Shown piece by piece: positions 1 through 11,601 of a DNA stretch of 64,000 nt. The number at the start of each line of letters is the position of its first letter. Positions within the stretch are counted from its first letter, which is position 1. Origin of the DNA: Phytoseiulus persimilis (Eukaryota > Arthropoda > Arachnida > Mesostigmata > Phytoseiidae); assembly GCA_037576195.1 (NCBI GenBank), contig CM075101.1, positions 20,646,001 to 20,710,000 on the forward strand, read 5' to 3'. Below the pieces are notes generated by a model that was not told where the DNA came from, did not search any database, and was given only the letters and a program-made list of their open reading frames with translations. Position numbers and translations under genes: made by a program.

Positions 1-980
1 ATCGAGACGAACGTTGTCGTCTCCAGGGGCTGGAGCCCGTTGTCTCTTGCGACAACGACCAACTCGTGGCTTTCTTTCGTCTCGAAGTCCAGCGGTTTGT
101 TCACGAAAATCTCGCCGCTCTTCGGGTCGATGTTGAAGTACTGCTCTCGGTCGCTTTGGCGCCGGTTGATCGAATAGCGGACCTCGCCGTTCGGGCCCTC
201 GTCGGTGTCGGTCGCGAGCACCCTGAGCACGGACGTGCCGACCGTCGCGTTCTCCGCGATCGTCGCCACGTAGTTTCCCTGGCCAAATATCGGCTGGTTG
301 TCATTCACGTCCTGGATGGTGATGTTGACCTGGAGGACGCCTTTCAGAGGGGGGCTCCCCCCGTCGTGGGCCTCGACGATCAGCGAGAAGTTCGGGGTGA
401 TCTCCCGATCGAGCACCCCGTTCACCTGCAGGTCGAGATAGAGGACGTCGTCGCGTTCCCTGTGGTAGGACAACTTGAACGCGTTGTTCGTGTTGCCGGA
501 TATTATCGAGTAGAACTGGGTGTTGAACTGGCCGAGGTCGCGGTCCCTCGCGGGAGCCAGGGTTCTTTTGGCGTCGCGCGGGGCGTTCTCCGCGAACTCG
601 ATGTGGATGAAGCTCGAGGGGAACTCGGGGGGATTGTCGTTCTCGTCGAGGACCTTGATGATGACTCGGACGTTCTCTCCGTGCTTGCTAGGGATCGCCG
701 TGAACGAGTACTCGGCGCGCGTTTCGCGATCCAGTGTCGTGTTGGTCCGAATTTCGCCGGTCGTTGTCACCACGACAAGATCCGAGTCAACATCGCTATT
801 GGCTACCGGAACGACGAAATAGGGAGGGGCCGGCGGACGATGAGTTGCTCCGTTCTTCGGTTGGCCGATGTATCCTATCACGGTACCGAGCGGCACGTTC
901 TCGCGGATTTCGAACTCCTGAAGGTACTCCGCCCCAGCCAGGGTCAGGAGACCCGAGAGCACGGGCAAGAGCAATCTCAT
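1..980 (-). CDS. ds: Dachsous-type cadherin, N-terminal exon (partial)
   Basis: Reading the minus strand from ATG at 980 gives about 326 residues with no stop before the window edge. Residues 1-17 are a signal peptide (MRLLLPVLSGLL...), followed by the start of an extracellular cadherin-repeat array. The calcium-binding signatures are clear: DENDNPPEF near the end of repeat 1, DVNDNQPIF at the end of repeat 2, several LDRE/LDFE motifs and DTDEGPNGE in repeat 3. The stretch SINRRQSDREQ followed by a FNIDPKSGEIF-like segment and LDFETKESHELVVVA resembles fly Dachsous as I remember it. Dachsous is a giant single-pass cadherin that binds Fat between cells in planar polarity and Hippo growth control. 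The rest of the gene lies to the left of the window. Cadherin identity is very safe; the choice of Dachsous over another large protocadherin is good but rests on memory of the family. Confidence 0.85.
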   Translation of the reverse strand, partial: MRLLLPVLSGLLTLAGAEYLQEFEIRENVPLGTVIGYIGQPKNGATHRPPAPPYFVVPVANSDVDSDLVVVTTTGEIRTNTTLDRETRAEYSFTAIPSKHGENVRVIIKVLDENDNPPEFPSSFIHIEFAENAPRDAKRTLAPARDRDLGQFNTQFYSIISGNTNNAFKLSYHRERDDVLYLDLQVNGVLDREITPNFSLIVEAHDGGSPPLKGVLQVNITIQDVNDNQPIFGQGNYVATIAENATVGTSVLRVLATDTDEGPNGEVRYSINRRQSDREQYFNIDPKSGEIFVNKPLDFETKESHELVVVARDNGLQPLETTTFVS

Positions 981-1019
981 CTCCCTGCGTCACCTTCCCG
1001 GATTGTCACCGACGATCAT
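981..1019 (-). promoter_or_regulatory. 5' leader of the cadherin with splice acceptor and tiny upstream ORF
   Basis: On the minus strand a pyrimidine-rich tract ending in TTCGCAG (cut after 1020) looks like a splice acceptor 39 bases before the cadherin ATG, so the leader is probably spliced and the promoter lies further right. The leader exon itself begins with an ATG opening a nine-codon frame that ends in TGA around 990, before the main start. It could dampen translation, or be chance. Confidence 0.4.
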
Positions 1020-4000
1020 CTGCGAACAAAAACAACGAGTCAGTAACTGAGTCGTTCCCAGCCGTCCTGCAGTCCCCACTCCGCTCAGTCGAGCGCTGAA
1101 GCGGCCGCGCTGAGAAAAGAACACCGCCGCCGGTCTCTTGTCGCAGTTTGTCCGTCTCAAAAATGTTCGTAATCTTTGTATCGACTGTCGTGACGACGCC
1201 GTAAGAGGACGATGACATCGTTGGGACTCGTCAGAAACACCGCACCATAAAGATGGAACGCTGCTTGCGGTGTGCGCGTCCCGTGCGTGAGACGCTGACC
1301 AGTCCCTCCGACCGATCGCCGGTCAGACAACGCCGCGGCCAGTGCGGCTCGAGCTTCGTCACCGGGGTTTTCCTCCGAGGCATAATTTGTCACGGCTCAG
1401 GATCTTGACTCCCATCGCGTAGTTTCCGACCGAACTAGACCGCTTACCACACGAGCCGAGACCAAGAGCTCCATCACCTTCCGCGAGCTGGAGTCGAGGG
1501 AAGAATTAGTGAACTCGGAGACGGCGGCATTTCGCGTTTGGTTCGATGAGGCTTCCGTGTCGGGCCGGACCGCCGCCGCCGTCGTCGTCGAAGTCCAAGC
1601 TGGTGGAGTTGGCAGGCCTCGTCGTTCTCTCTGTCGCGGCCGTGTTGGACGGGGTGTGGGAGCCGAGTAGGTTGCGACCGAAGTCGTCAGCGAGGGTTCG
1701 GGCCTCTGTCCCGGCATTCGTAGAACGAGAGCCGCTATTTAATGATACGTCTATGGCGAAATTCGTCGCCGGACGACACATTCATGCGAGGGGTCGGTCG
1801 TCGTCAACAATTAACCAGAAAAAAACCGAAAGCAGCATCGAAGCCCCTCATCATCCCGTCGGTACAGCACGCAACTCACGCATCCAGAATCCCAGACCTG
1901 TCTGCTCGTTCTCGAAACTACGGTTTTCGATCCTAGCGAGACGCGAAAACTCCGCAGATCCGCGGTTTTTATTCCGGATCGCTCTCGGTCCATGTCCTCG
2001 AGCGCCCCAGCCGCTGTTGATCGCGACCGACGCTCCTCCGATGTTGGATGACTGCTCGCCTTGGAGTTAGAGACCGGAGACTTGGTCGGCTCTTTGAGAA
2101 CAGTATCCCGTTGGTCGTAAAGCGGCACGTTTTTTTCTCTCTCCCTCCCAAGACGAAGAACAAGCGCGCCGCCGATCTCACCGCACATTATGACTCGCTC
2201 CGATTCTCATTCAAAGACCGGAAGTCCTCACGAGCTCTGAGAACGGAGGGTGGAGATGACCGGCGCCACCCTTCTGCTCAGACCCGACCCTGGGTTGGAA
2301 CCGGCGATCGCGCAACCGAACGAGCCCAGAGCAGTATTTTCGCAGTTCGCCTTTCAGGTGAACAGGACGCGGCGCTGTTCTGAGATCAGAAACTGCGGTC
2401 CGTTAGCTGGCCGATCGAGCGCTCGCGGTGTCGCCTCCGCTTTACGGGAACTGAGCGCCGACCGTTCGTGGACACGGCGCCTCGGAACCCGAGCTCGAGA
2501 GCCGGAGGCGTGCACGGAGGAGGTGGCGTCTTATCGATAATCCATCATGCGTCCGACACGCAGCGTTATCTTTCAATTTATGTATCAGTACCGCGTCTTT
2601 CGCATTTTTTTTTATCGCGCTCGGATCCAAAATTCAGTGTTTCTCGTCATCCGCCGAAAGAACACAGAGGCTCGAGCACATGTCAGATTTCTCGATCCGT
2701 CTCGTATCTGGTCACTGTGCGCACATCGTGACGCCGTTCGTGAGCGGTCTTCACTAAAAGCATTCCCTCAACCTGGTAGAATCCCTTCGTCACAGATAAA
2801 GCCGCGTCTTGTGTCCCAAAAGAAATGGATGCTGAACATCATTTTTCTTCAAGACATTATTTTCACACAACACAACTGAGTTGAGGCGGACGGAGTCGCC
2901 CACGAATCGTCGTGTGATACAGCATTGCCCGGGCTGTCGTCACGAAGAACGCTGTATCGTGGTCCACGTCCATGCACGAATGTGTCTCTGAACGCGGCTC
3001 TCCGCCGTCTTGAAGAGAATCTACGACACACCGGGGCTGGACAAAAGTGTCCATTGTGCGCCGCTGAATCCGATGCCCTGCTCAACGAGCCGACGGATCG
3101 AACGAGCCCTGCCTTCACATCAGAGAACGTCTTTCGAGAACGAACGCGACAGGGTTTGGTTGCGTTCACTCCGGGAGTGGAGCTCTTCGCCAACCGCTGA
3201 CGAACCTGATCTCTCGTCGCTCCACGTTCCCGCCGCGGTCTACGGGAAACACGCCACTGCCGCCCTGGAAAAGGCAGTGCTCCGATGCTTCCCAGGGAGA
3301 TGGAACATCTCGTTCTGATATTGATCATCGGCTCAAGTGGCTCCGAGAGAGGTTGGTGTGCTATTGGACACCGAACGGGGTTCATCTCGGGTCGGGTTGT
3401 TATACTTTGATTCGGTTGGCTGTCAGAGTGGCTGACGTGGTTTTTCTCAACCCATTGTTTAGGTTTCGGCCACTCTTCCGCTTGGCCCAGCCGAGCCGGC
3501 TGTTCTCCCGGAGCCCCTCGGAGATACTGTCGGTTTTTCAACCAAACGAACCGGCAGCAGAGCGCCCGACCAACTGGTTTACCCCGAGTTGACATGTCAG
3601 CGATGCCTTCTTTCGAGCACAAACAAAAAACGACAATCTTTGATCGTCAACGACTGTTCTTAAAACGCCGAGCCACTTCGTCATCTTCTGTTCGTCGCTT
3701 TCTCGGGGAATATTATGCGTTGCGGCGAAGACGTCGACGAATAGAGCTATCAAAGCTCCAACAAAACTGAAGCAGTTCGCGATAGTGGCGCTCGTCAGGC
3801 CCTTGATCGATTCGACTCTTCACGCAAACGGTCCCGAAGCTTGTTTCCGATAAGGACGTCTCGTCCACCGTCGCTCGGAGCTCCGCGCCGTCAGGATCCG
3901 AGGCCTGGACCCCATTCAAATGCATGAGTCGCCACAACATTTCGAAGTCTCGATCTCTGATCTCACATTTAGGTGTTAATATAGACCAGATTCATGCCGC

Positions 4001-4943
4001 GTTAATCCTCAACGCTCTGCTCCGCGTGCTATTTTTTCTCTGCAAAGAGTCTCTCGCTGTGCAGGGCGATTGTACGCTTTGTGTCCGTGGAGTCTGAGGA
4101 AACAAGCAAGCGAGCGAGCCATCGATCGATTGAGCCAGCTGCGCGAGGAGCTGAACGAAGTAGGACATCGAGGGAGGAAGCTCACAATTTCAAGTTCGAC
4201 TGCCGTTTGTTCGGCCGACCGACCTTCGTGCATGCTTCTCTGTCTATCCGGCGCGTTCGTCCGCTCTCTTCGCTGTCTAACTCGGCTCGCCCACCAGCAG
4301 CCTCCCTGTTGATCTCCGAGAACACAGAGCGGCGTTCCCCACATCTTCTTCTTCGAGGGCCATTGATGGAACTCGGAGAACGTTCTCTGAGTGTACTCGG
4401 TATCTGCGAGGAGCGTGACCGCGGTTTCCCTCCGCAGCAAGCGATGCATCCCTGACGTGAAACTCGACCGCTGCGTCGAACACTGCATAAAAATTCTGAA
4501 CGCCACGCCGGTCGTCACGAGCCCCAGCGGTGTTGGCGGCGGCTGCGGCGGCGGCAACACACCGGTTTGTTGTTATCGCGTGCGTTGGTTTTCCTCCACT
4601 CTTCATTCCGACTGAAAGCTTTCTGGTGTACGGCCGCGAGTCGTATTGCGAAGCGTGGAAACATGCGACAGTGGCGAGTTTGAAATAATCGATAAAGCTT
4701 CCAGAAGAGTCAGAGCGGGATGAGATTGGAAACTCGCGCCGGCAAACGGAGCGCTGGGCTTTCAGTGCAGAAGGTCGCTTCGAATTCGGTCGTGTAAAGT
4801 CGCCCTCGTTCACAACAAGAAATCCGATGCCTCCGTAGCACTGGCAGCGGCGGCAGCTGGGAGGAGGGAAGCACCGAGAAGTACATACAGCCGACGGGGC
4901 CTCAGAGCGAAAAGAAGAGCGAAGACCCACGACGGCAACAGCC

Positions 4944-4984
4944 ATGATGATGATGACAGCAACAACAACAACGACGACGACGAT
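4944..4984 (+). repeat. Trinucleotide microsatellite (ATG)n-(ACA)n-(ACG)n
   Basis: Three adjoining imperfect triplet runs: ATG units, then ACA units, then ACG units, each drifting into the next by single substitutions. It lies in the apparently non-coding stretch right of the cadherin. Confidence 0.8.
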
Positions 4985-7206
4985 CCGAACGGAGAAGACG
5001 AATAAGAAGAAGAAGCCTCCGAGAGCGAGGGGTTCTCCGGCATCGAGCCACTCGGCCAGCCGGGCAAACAGGCGCAGTAGCAGCGCAGAAGACAGCATTC
5101 AATTTGTTGCTGACAGAACAACAGCTCGAAATTAGAGATTCGTCGAACACCCGCCACGAGCTCCGTCATCACATCAGAATCCCGGGCGGAGATCCTCTTC
5201 GTCAGAGTCTCGGATTCATTTCTAGTGGCGGGCCATCGTTCAGCTTCGAGCGTTTCGATAAATGCGCTCATTGATTGCTCTGCCATTAAAATGATCGCCG
5301 ATTGTTTCGCCGTCCGGATCTTTTGGAAATGCCTCCGTGTCCGACACGACGCGACCGTTGGAAGCCTTCGTCTCAGAAACTCCCGCGGTTTGAGTTGAGC
5401 TCGAGTCACGGTGTTGCGACAAATCCGACGTCGATCGTTTTTGGCGCATGCTCCTCCATCTCGGGTCCACAAGCCCGTTCTCCAAGATCAGCCGGGAGAT
5501 TCCGAAGAATCTATCCAGGTCCCGGAGTCGAGTCTTCTCTTCCTCCCGCAGCATCTCTCTCGTGTCTGGTTTTCGATTTTGTCACGCGATGCTGATCCGA
5601 AGAGTCCACGTTCTTACAATCCACTCGGGGTGAAGAATGGCGAGGCGTTGCACTCAGCTCCGGAAACGTTCTGTGGTCGGTGTTCCTCATGCCAGTGGAT
5701 CTAGGAACGACCTCCCGAGAGCACTCGACCACTTCCACCGGAGAACCACGGTCTGTGATTCGTTGCTCCAATCGCGGACATTGCCAAAGGTTTTGTGACG
5801 CCATGATTGACGGAGTTTCCTCGTTGCCCCGATTTCAGTCATTCAGACCGCAGTAGTTGTAGCATTTCGCGTCGCCAAGGGTTCCGTGGCGCCCAGAGAC
5901 CACTTTCCTTGGATCCTGCGCTCGAACGCTCCAAGCTCTGTCAGTTTCGGTTTTGACGTTACCGATCGAGACGCATACCGCATGTCCATACAGGAGCCCG
6001 AATCGCCTCAAGATCGAAAAGTAAACACAACAGCTAACGTGGTCTAACCAGCAACAGGCTACACTTGACATTCTGAACTTTGATCGATCACCTCCGAAGT
6101 GTCTTCCCGCAACTAATAACCATGCGCTGAGAAACTTACACTCTTGGTCCCTCCGGAGGTTCCCCGTGTGTTCGAGTGCAGCACAGTATCCTTCTGATCA
6201 AAGTTAGTAATCCTGTTGTCTGAGGAATCCCGAACCGAACGCTACACTTTCTGAGCCCACCGGTATAAAGCAGAGTCACAGGACGAAGTTGCTCCGCTCT
6301 AAATGAATTCAGCCGCCAGCTTCTGTAGAGCGGGAAAGGAGAATTTTTCGAGGGAGAGGGCGATCAACCACGATCCGGAGGCAGAGACGAACTTTCTGCT
6401 CTTCAATCCGGTCCGAAGGCTCCGCAGAAGATGCTCCGTCCTCGTACATCACTTCCAGTCTACCGGTCGTCGACTAGTTCCGAGCCATCAACAAAGGTGC
6501 TTCTAATTGAGCAATAAAAAAATCGTGCGATCCCAGTGGCATGGCGGGGTTTGTGTCCGCTGTCTTCTCCCGACACAATGGCTGGATTTCGTGGTCTTGA
6601 GCTTCACAAGATCTGCACTGTAAACCGGGATGCACGACGGAGCCGGCTTCGGAGCTCCTATGCGGCACATCCTGAACTTTCTGGGGGAAGTTCATCTCGC
6701 TCCGAGTTTTACATGCTGCGATCTCATTTTCGGATAGAGGAGTTTTCTGCTCTGACCTCGTCCCTCTTGTCCGAATTTCGGCATTCCATCTGCTTTCAAG
6801 GAGCGAATCGATCGCTGGATCGCTCCCGACCTCCGTGGTGCTTGGAAGGACAGGCGGCGGAGGCAAGCGGCGGAGATTTAACTGAAACTTTCGATCGAGA
6901 AGAGCACAGCACATTCCGTTCTAGTCGAAAAAATGACGCATCGAACGACTGGTTAGTGGGGAAGGTGTCCATCATCTGTCTCCCTGTTTATGTGAGAGAC
7001 CAAGGTTCAAACAAGAAGAAAAAACTCGGAACGGAGGAACATATCTTCGAGTTGCTGACACAATTGGCCATCCTGGGTGCGACTGATCCAAATATTCACC
7101 CGGTCGAGTATCGCGGAGAGCTAATCCTCCGTCAGGATGTTCAGTTAGCCAGGGTCTCGAAGAAGGGAGGAACGGATGGGGATCCTGTGGTTAGGGCAGA
7201 GAGGTG

Positions 7207-7223
7207 ATCGCGGAAACCGCGAT
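7207..7223. repeat. Perfect 7-bp hairpin ATCGCGG-AAA-CCGCGAT
   Basis: Seven-base arms pair exactly around a three-base loop. The following 80 bases repeat fragments of the same words (CCGCGATTTC, CCGCATT, CCGTTTCCGG). No gene is adjacent and no function is evident. Confidence 0.6.
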
Positions 7224-7379
7224 TTTCGGCCTCTTCCGCATTTTTTGACCTCCTCCGCGATTTCTGCCGTTTCCGGCATTGACCGCGATAACCGAGAACG
7301 CTCGAATCTCTTCGTCCATCTAAGTGGTATTCAATCCACTCTTCCCAATATATTCGAAGAGTTTTGGGTCAAGGGGACC

Positions 7380-7415
7380 ATGCACCTCACCCCCCCCCCC
7401 CTGGGTACGCCACTG
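7380..7415 (-). mobile_element. End of a hAT-like DNA transposon (CAGTGGCGTA family)
   Basis: Read on the minus strand from 7415 the sequence begins CAGTGGCGTACCCAGGGG and runs into a poly-G tract. This is the same terminus as the complete short element at 17521-17744. I could not find the other end or a matching target duplication, so this copy is truncated or too diverged. Confidence 0.5.
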
Positions 7416-8904
7416 ATCATATTCCCTGGTTCGACGAGAACGACTTGGCGGAGCTCAGAATGTTTTTCAACTCGATCGAGGACTTCAATAGTTTCAGTCA
7501 CCCCGGGGACTGCTGGCTTGCCTCAGCCCAACGCTTCACGAAACTTTCTTGAGCAGCGCTTGTTCGCAGTGTTGCCGCGGAGCGGTCTTTCAGCATGTAC
7601 TCGAAAGTATCGAGAAATGACCGCCGTAGCATCGTTGATCCAAACTTAGTCGTCTACAACATGCTTCATCCAAACGCCGGGATGGTCCAGACTCTAAAGC
7701 TTGCGAATCAAGTTCAACGCGAATCCACATTGTCATATTCTGAGTCGAATCCGTCCTCAGCGCCTGAGGTAGACGAATCCCCAGGCTGTGATAGGACCTC
7801 TCTAGTATTGCAAGATGCTCATGTTGCGTCCAAATGAAGAAAACAGTTTGCTCCTGCATCGTTACATCATGTACTCAGTTTTGATCAAGTTTGTTGCGGA
7901 ATATACACGATATTCATCACTCTCCAGGATTCTCGAGCGATTTACTCAGTTTTCGCGGTTTTCCGAGCCGCGACAAGTTCACAGCCCCACCTATGGGGTC
8001 CTTCCCGATGACACCACCACTCTGGGAGACATAGTCGTGCCCAGCACAGCCGCCCGTTCCTCACATGGAAGCTCTTTGTATTTGAGCTGATAAACGGAAT
8101 TCCATCACTTCGTGCCATCAAGCGAAGCCTCCGAAACTTTGCGCATACCTGACTTATGGCTTGATAATTCAAAAGATAATTCTCTGAGTCCCAATGGACG
8201 ATCATGAAGACGATCTGGGATGCTGTCCCGCGTTGGTTCCGCGGTGCCCTTGGTCGGATCACTCGTCCAGCCGTCACGCCGGAGAACACCCTGAACTGTC
8301 TCTCGAGTCCAACCGTGCCCAGCCCTGTTTCTAGATGATTCCAACAAAAAACAGGGGTTCGGACCAGGTGAAGAATTGTGAGCTGAAACGAGCCTCGGAA
8401 GCTCAATAATCCTCCCCTGCAATTTTCTCCAATCCGCAGCTGGGAAACATGGGATTACTCAGCAGAGGATGCTGAATCGTCCAGTTTGAGAGTTCACCAG
8501 ATTTCAATGCGAGCTGGAAAGTTGCCTGGAGTTCTCTAGCTTCCAAAATATCCGAGCCAGATCTGAAGGCGAAATAAAAAAAAATCAAGGCCCCCTATCG
8601 ACGAAGTCCAGACGTGGGAGTCCATGGGAGTCCGAATTTCTGTCGGGATCAAGTCACTGAGTCGAACCACGTAGTTCGGAACTCTGGAAGGAGTTCATGC
8701 ATCGAGAACTGAAAATAGCTTTACGTAGCTGCGACAAATATTTGACGCGTTCGCTCCGCATATCGCCGAATGGAATTCCTTCAGTCTTTGGGGCCTCACG
8801 AACATTTATCAGGCGAATCTGTTCTCTGCAAAGGATGTCAACTCACGCTCAGAGGCAATAAATCGTTATCAGCTCCACGAGCGAATAAATATCTGATTCC
8901 CTCC

Positions 8905-8910
8905 TTTATT
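8905..8910 (-). promoter_or_regulatory. Polyadenylation signal of the LysA-like gene
   Basis: AATAAA on the minus strand, about 175 bases after the stop codon of the decarboxylase gene at 9083. Confidence 0.5.
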
Positions 8911-9082
8911 GAGAAGCTCGAGGTCTCGCGAGCGCCGTGCGGAAGTGGGTGGATGTTTGCGAATGCTCGATTCTCGGAATTCATGATCGTGAAAACTAAA
9001 CCACAGAGTATGAGTGTGCGCCGATCGCAGTCCATTTGGTAACTTCGATGGGATTTCCATCATTTGGCTTGGCTCAGACATT

Positions 9083-11601
9083 TCAGCGGTTTTCGAAGCC
9101 GTCCAGGTTCCGCTCGAGCATCAGTTGGTCCTCGAGCATTTGTCGTCGACTTATGAGCTTGAGCTTCCCGTTAGCGAGGATCATCACCTGGGGAGCGAGA
9201 AACGCACTAAATTTCTACGATTCCTCCTCCGGGAACATCGATGACTGAACGGGCTGGCCCCTCTCTTGGAGGTTAGTCAAGTAATCCCACACTGTTCCAG
9301 TGAATCTTACCTGAGCCGGCTTGTTCCTCGAATTGTAATTTGACGCCATCGAATACCCGTACGCGCCCACGTCGGTGACGACCAGCAGATCCGCCATTCT
9401 CAGTCGAGGCAAGGCACGAGATAATCCGAGGAAATCGGCGCATTCGCAAACGGGTCCGACGATGTCGTAGGTGACCGGCTCCTCAAGATTCGACCTGCGG
9501 AATGTTCTCGGACTCGGAACCGGGGCGCAAGTCCTCTTGAACAATCTGTTCCCCTGCAACTCGTTCAGAAGATCTTCGAAAGATTCTTTTGAGCCGCGGA
9601 GGTCTGGCGGCATCGAGTCCACTCGTCTCGAAAGGCGGGGGCTCGGGATGGGTTTTTTCGAGTTCCCGGGCAGTCTGAAACTCTCGGATGTTCTCAGGAG
9701 GTTCCCGGGGGAAGGAGGTGTTGAGGATTCGGGAATCATCCTGTCAGTGTTCAATTTTTCCGGCTGCATGGGAGGCTCGAATTCCGGCAGAATCCTGTGA
9801 GCGGTGCCGTAAAGGGCTGGCCTGATGAAGTCGTTCATGCCCGCATCGACCAGGACGAAATTTTTCTCCGATGAGTTCTTGATGTACTCCACTCGCGTCA
9901 GCAATAGACCACTCTGAGCTACAATAGATCTGCCCGGTTCCAAGAAGACGCGAATGTCTGTCAAGTACAGAATAAATCACATGAGGGATCAATGACACCA
10001 ATGCAAAGCTCATGAGTGGAACCTGGAGGAACTAGTTGAATTGTCGACCAGATGACGGAGGTTTCTATCTTCATGCGGGGAACCTACGAGCTCACTCGAT
10101 GAGCCCATGATGTACGTCAAAGGACAAGCATTCCGCATGAAAAAAGCTCCAACCTTTGTTGAGGAAGGGTGTCACGATTCTGTCAATGACTACCGGCAAG
10201 TTCAGTGGCATTTCGGCATCATCGTAGGGGACGCCGAACGACCCGCCGACGTCAACGTATGCTATCTTGAAACGTTTCGACTCGAACTGTTCCACGAGAT
10301 CGAGCGCATGGTCCCGCGCAATGTACAGTACCTGTCAACGTGGCAGCGTGGCAACGAGCATGAGTCATCTTCAAGTTTGAGGTGAGCACTAGCTCTTTCA
10401 GGTCACGGCCTTGGGCGGAAGAGGAACGACAAAATTTTGGGTGGCGCAAACGGGTTTGACCGAGTGTAACAGGAAGAGCTCCTGACTTACTTCTTCGTTG
10501 AGCATGGAACATCCAATATGGTAATGTAGACCCTCGACTTGGAATCGCTCTGCCAAACGAAGCGCTTCACCGGGGGAGATTCCGAATTTACCGTTCGCTG
10601 CACCAGTCGCCGAGCATACTTGGTCTGCACCTTCAACCACGTCGAAACTGATTCTGAGCGCCACTTTTGTTGTCGATTGGGGGCAGCTCTGCCGCAGAAT
10701 CTCGATTCGTTCTAGTTCTTCCTCACACTCCGCGTTAATTGAAAATATCTGTGAAAAGAGGACCAGCTCAGGTGCGGCTCAGGGTAAGATTTCGAGCACT
10801 TCTCCATGATGATCTCAAACATTGAAAATTCGCGAGGTGAGCGACGAAAAATGCGAAATCTCATTGCTCGCTCGAGTGGGTAACTCACATTATTGTAGAG
10901 ACAGTCTTTGAGAAAAGTCACCGACTTGGCTGGACCAGTTGCCACACAGTTCCTCAAAACCTGGAAAATATTGCAATGCTCTAAATCATAGTTCCCTCCA
11001 AGATTCTCGATTCGTTCACTTTCCTTAACAGGAACACTGTCAAAACTATCGGATCCGATTCCGCGCAGATTTATCACCATGAACATGAGATGCTGTCCAA
11101 CCCAACACGAACCTCCGGTTTGGTCGCTGTGACAACCCGTCGTAGCTCTTCAGAAGAAGCAACTTCGAAGAATGCTCCGCTTCTGTGCAATAGTTCCAAA
11201 ATCGAGAGGTTATTGTTCGCCTTGACTGCGTAGCACACCGTTACACCAGGCCGGTTGAGCGGGAACTGAGCGAGACAATCTCCCAAAACCTGGGAAAGTT
11301 GGGGTGAGCAAATCAGAGTTTCCTTGAAGCTACCGCTCCGAATGATGGGATCAGCTTCCTTGGAGCCAACGCTCATCTGAGTTCACGGAGTTAATCCGAT
11401 TTCTCGGAAAAATGATCAGGCGGTAGGTGTTCGGTGACACTTCGAATTTTCATCACTTACGGATTCAGAATATATGTATGTTGGAGTACCGTAGAGTTCC
11501 GCTATTTCTGAAACGGTTCGGCTGGAGAATGTCAGACGACCGTTGACGTAACTCAACCCCTTCGGTAGTTGTGTCATCACGTTCTTGTCAAGTGACTCCA
11601 T
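9083..11601 (-). CDS. Diaminopimelate decarboxylase-like protein (LysA family), 525 aa, seven exons
   Basis: Exons 11461-11601, 11113-11289, 10889-10960, 10491-10748, 10154-10331, 9311-9957 and 9083-9187 join in phase to give 525 residues. The ATG at 11601 fits the family N-terminus. Fold-III PLP decarboxylase marks: YAVKAN with the Schiff-base lysine (Lys70), HIGCS (207-211), the phosphate-binding GGSFG (245-249), EPGR (282-285), MNDFIRPALYG (316-326), CECADF (446-451), GAYG (473-476) and SNYNSR (481-486). The last four separate LysA from ornithine decarboxylase. LysA converts meso-diaminopimelate to lysine and CO2, the last step of bacterial and plant lysine synthesis, a pathway animals lack. 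About 95 residues (340-436), rich in Ser/Pro/Arg, are inserted between the two C-terminal halves. Some usual residues differ (HIGS to HIGC, CESGD to CECAD, GGG to GGS), so altered substrate use is possible. Ordinary introns and an AATAAA place it in the host genome. One weaker donor (GTTGGA at 10153) was chosen because only it fits the phase. Confidence 0.88.

Larger units (their letters stand above)
1020..9082. other. 8 kb without a recognised coding gene
   Basis: I see no conserved protein on either strand. It presumably includes the first intron and promoter of the cadherin on the left and the 3' flank of the decarboxylase gene on the right. The longest open frames (for example 6536-7207 plus and 4277-5098 minus) show no family match and are low-complexity or arginine/serine-rich, as expected of chance frames in GC-balanced DNA. 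It holds a trinucleotide microsatellite near 4.95 kb, a perfect short hairpin at 7.21 kb and one transposon end at 7.4 kb. Confidence 0.5.

Noticed and set aside
66-1046. 326-codon open frame on the plus strand
   Set aside because: It lies opposite the cadherin exon, whose signal peptide and DENDN motifs fix the coding strand; it is an antisense shadow.
4277-5472. Long minus-strand frames (273 and 220 codons)
   Set aside because: They run across a microsatellite and consist of serine, arginine and hydrophobic runs with no family motif.
6536-7207. 223-codon plus-strand frame
   Set aside because: No recognisable domain, an equally long frame opposite it, and no splice or start context; treated as chance.
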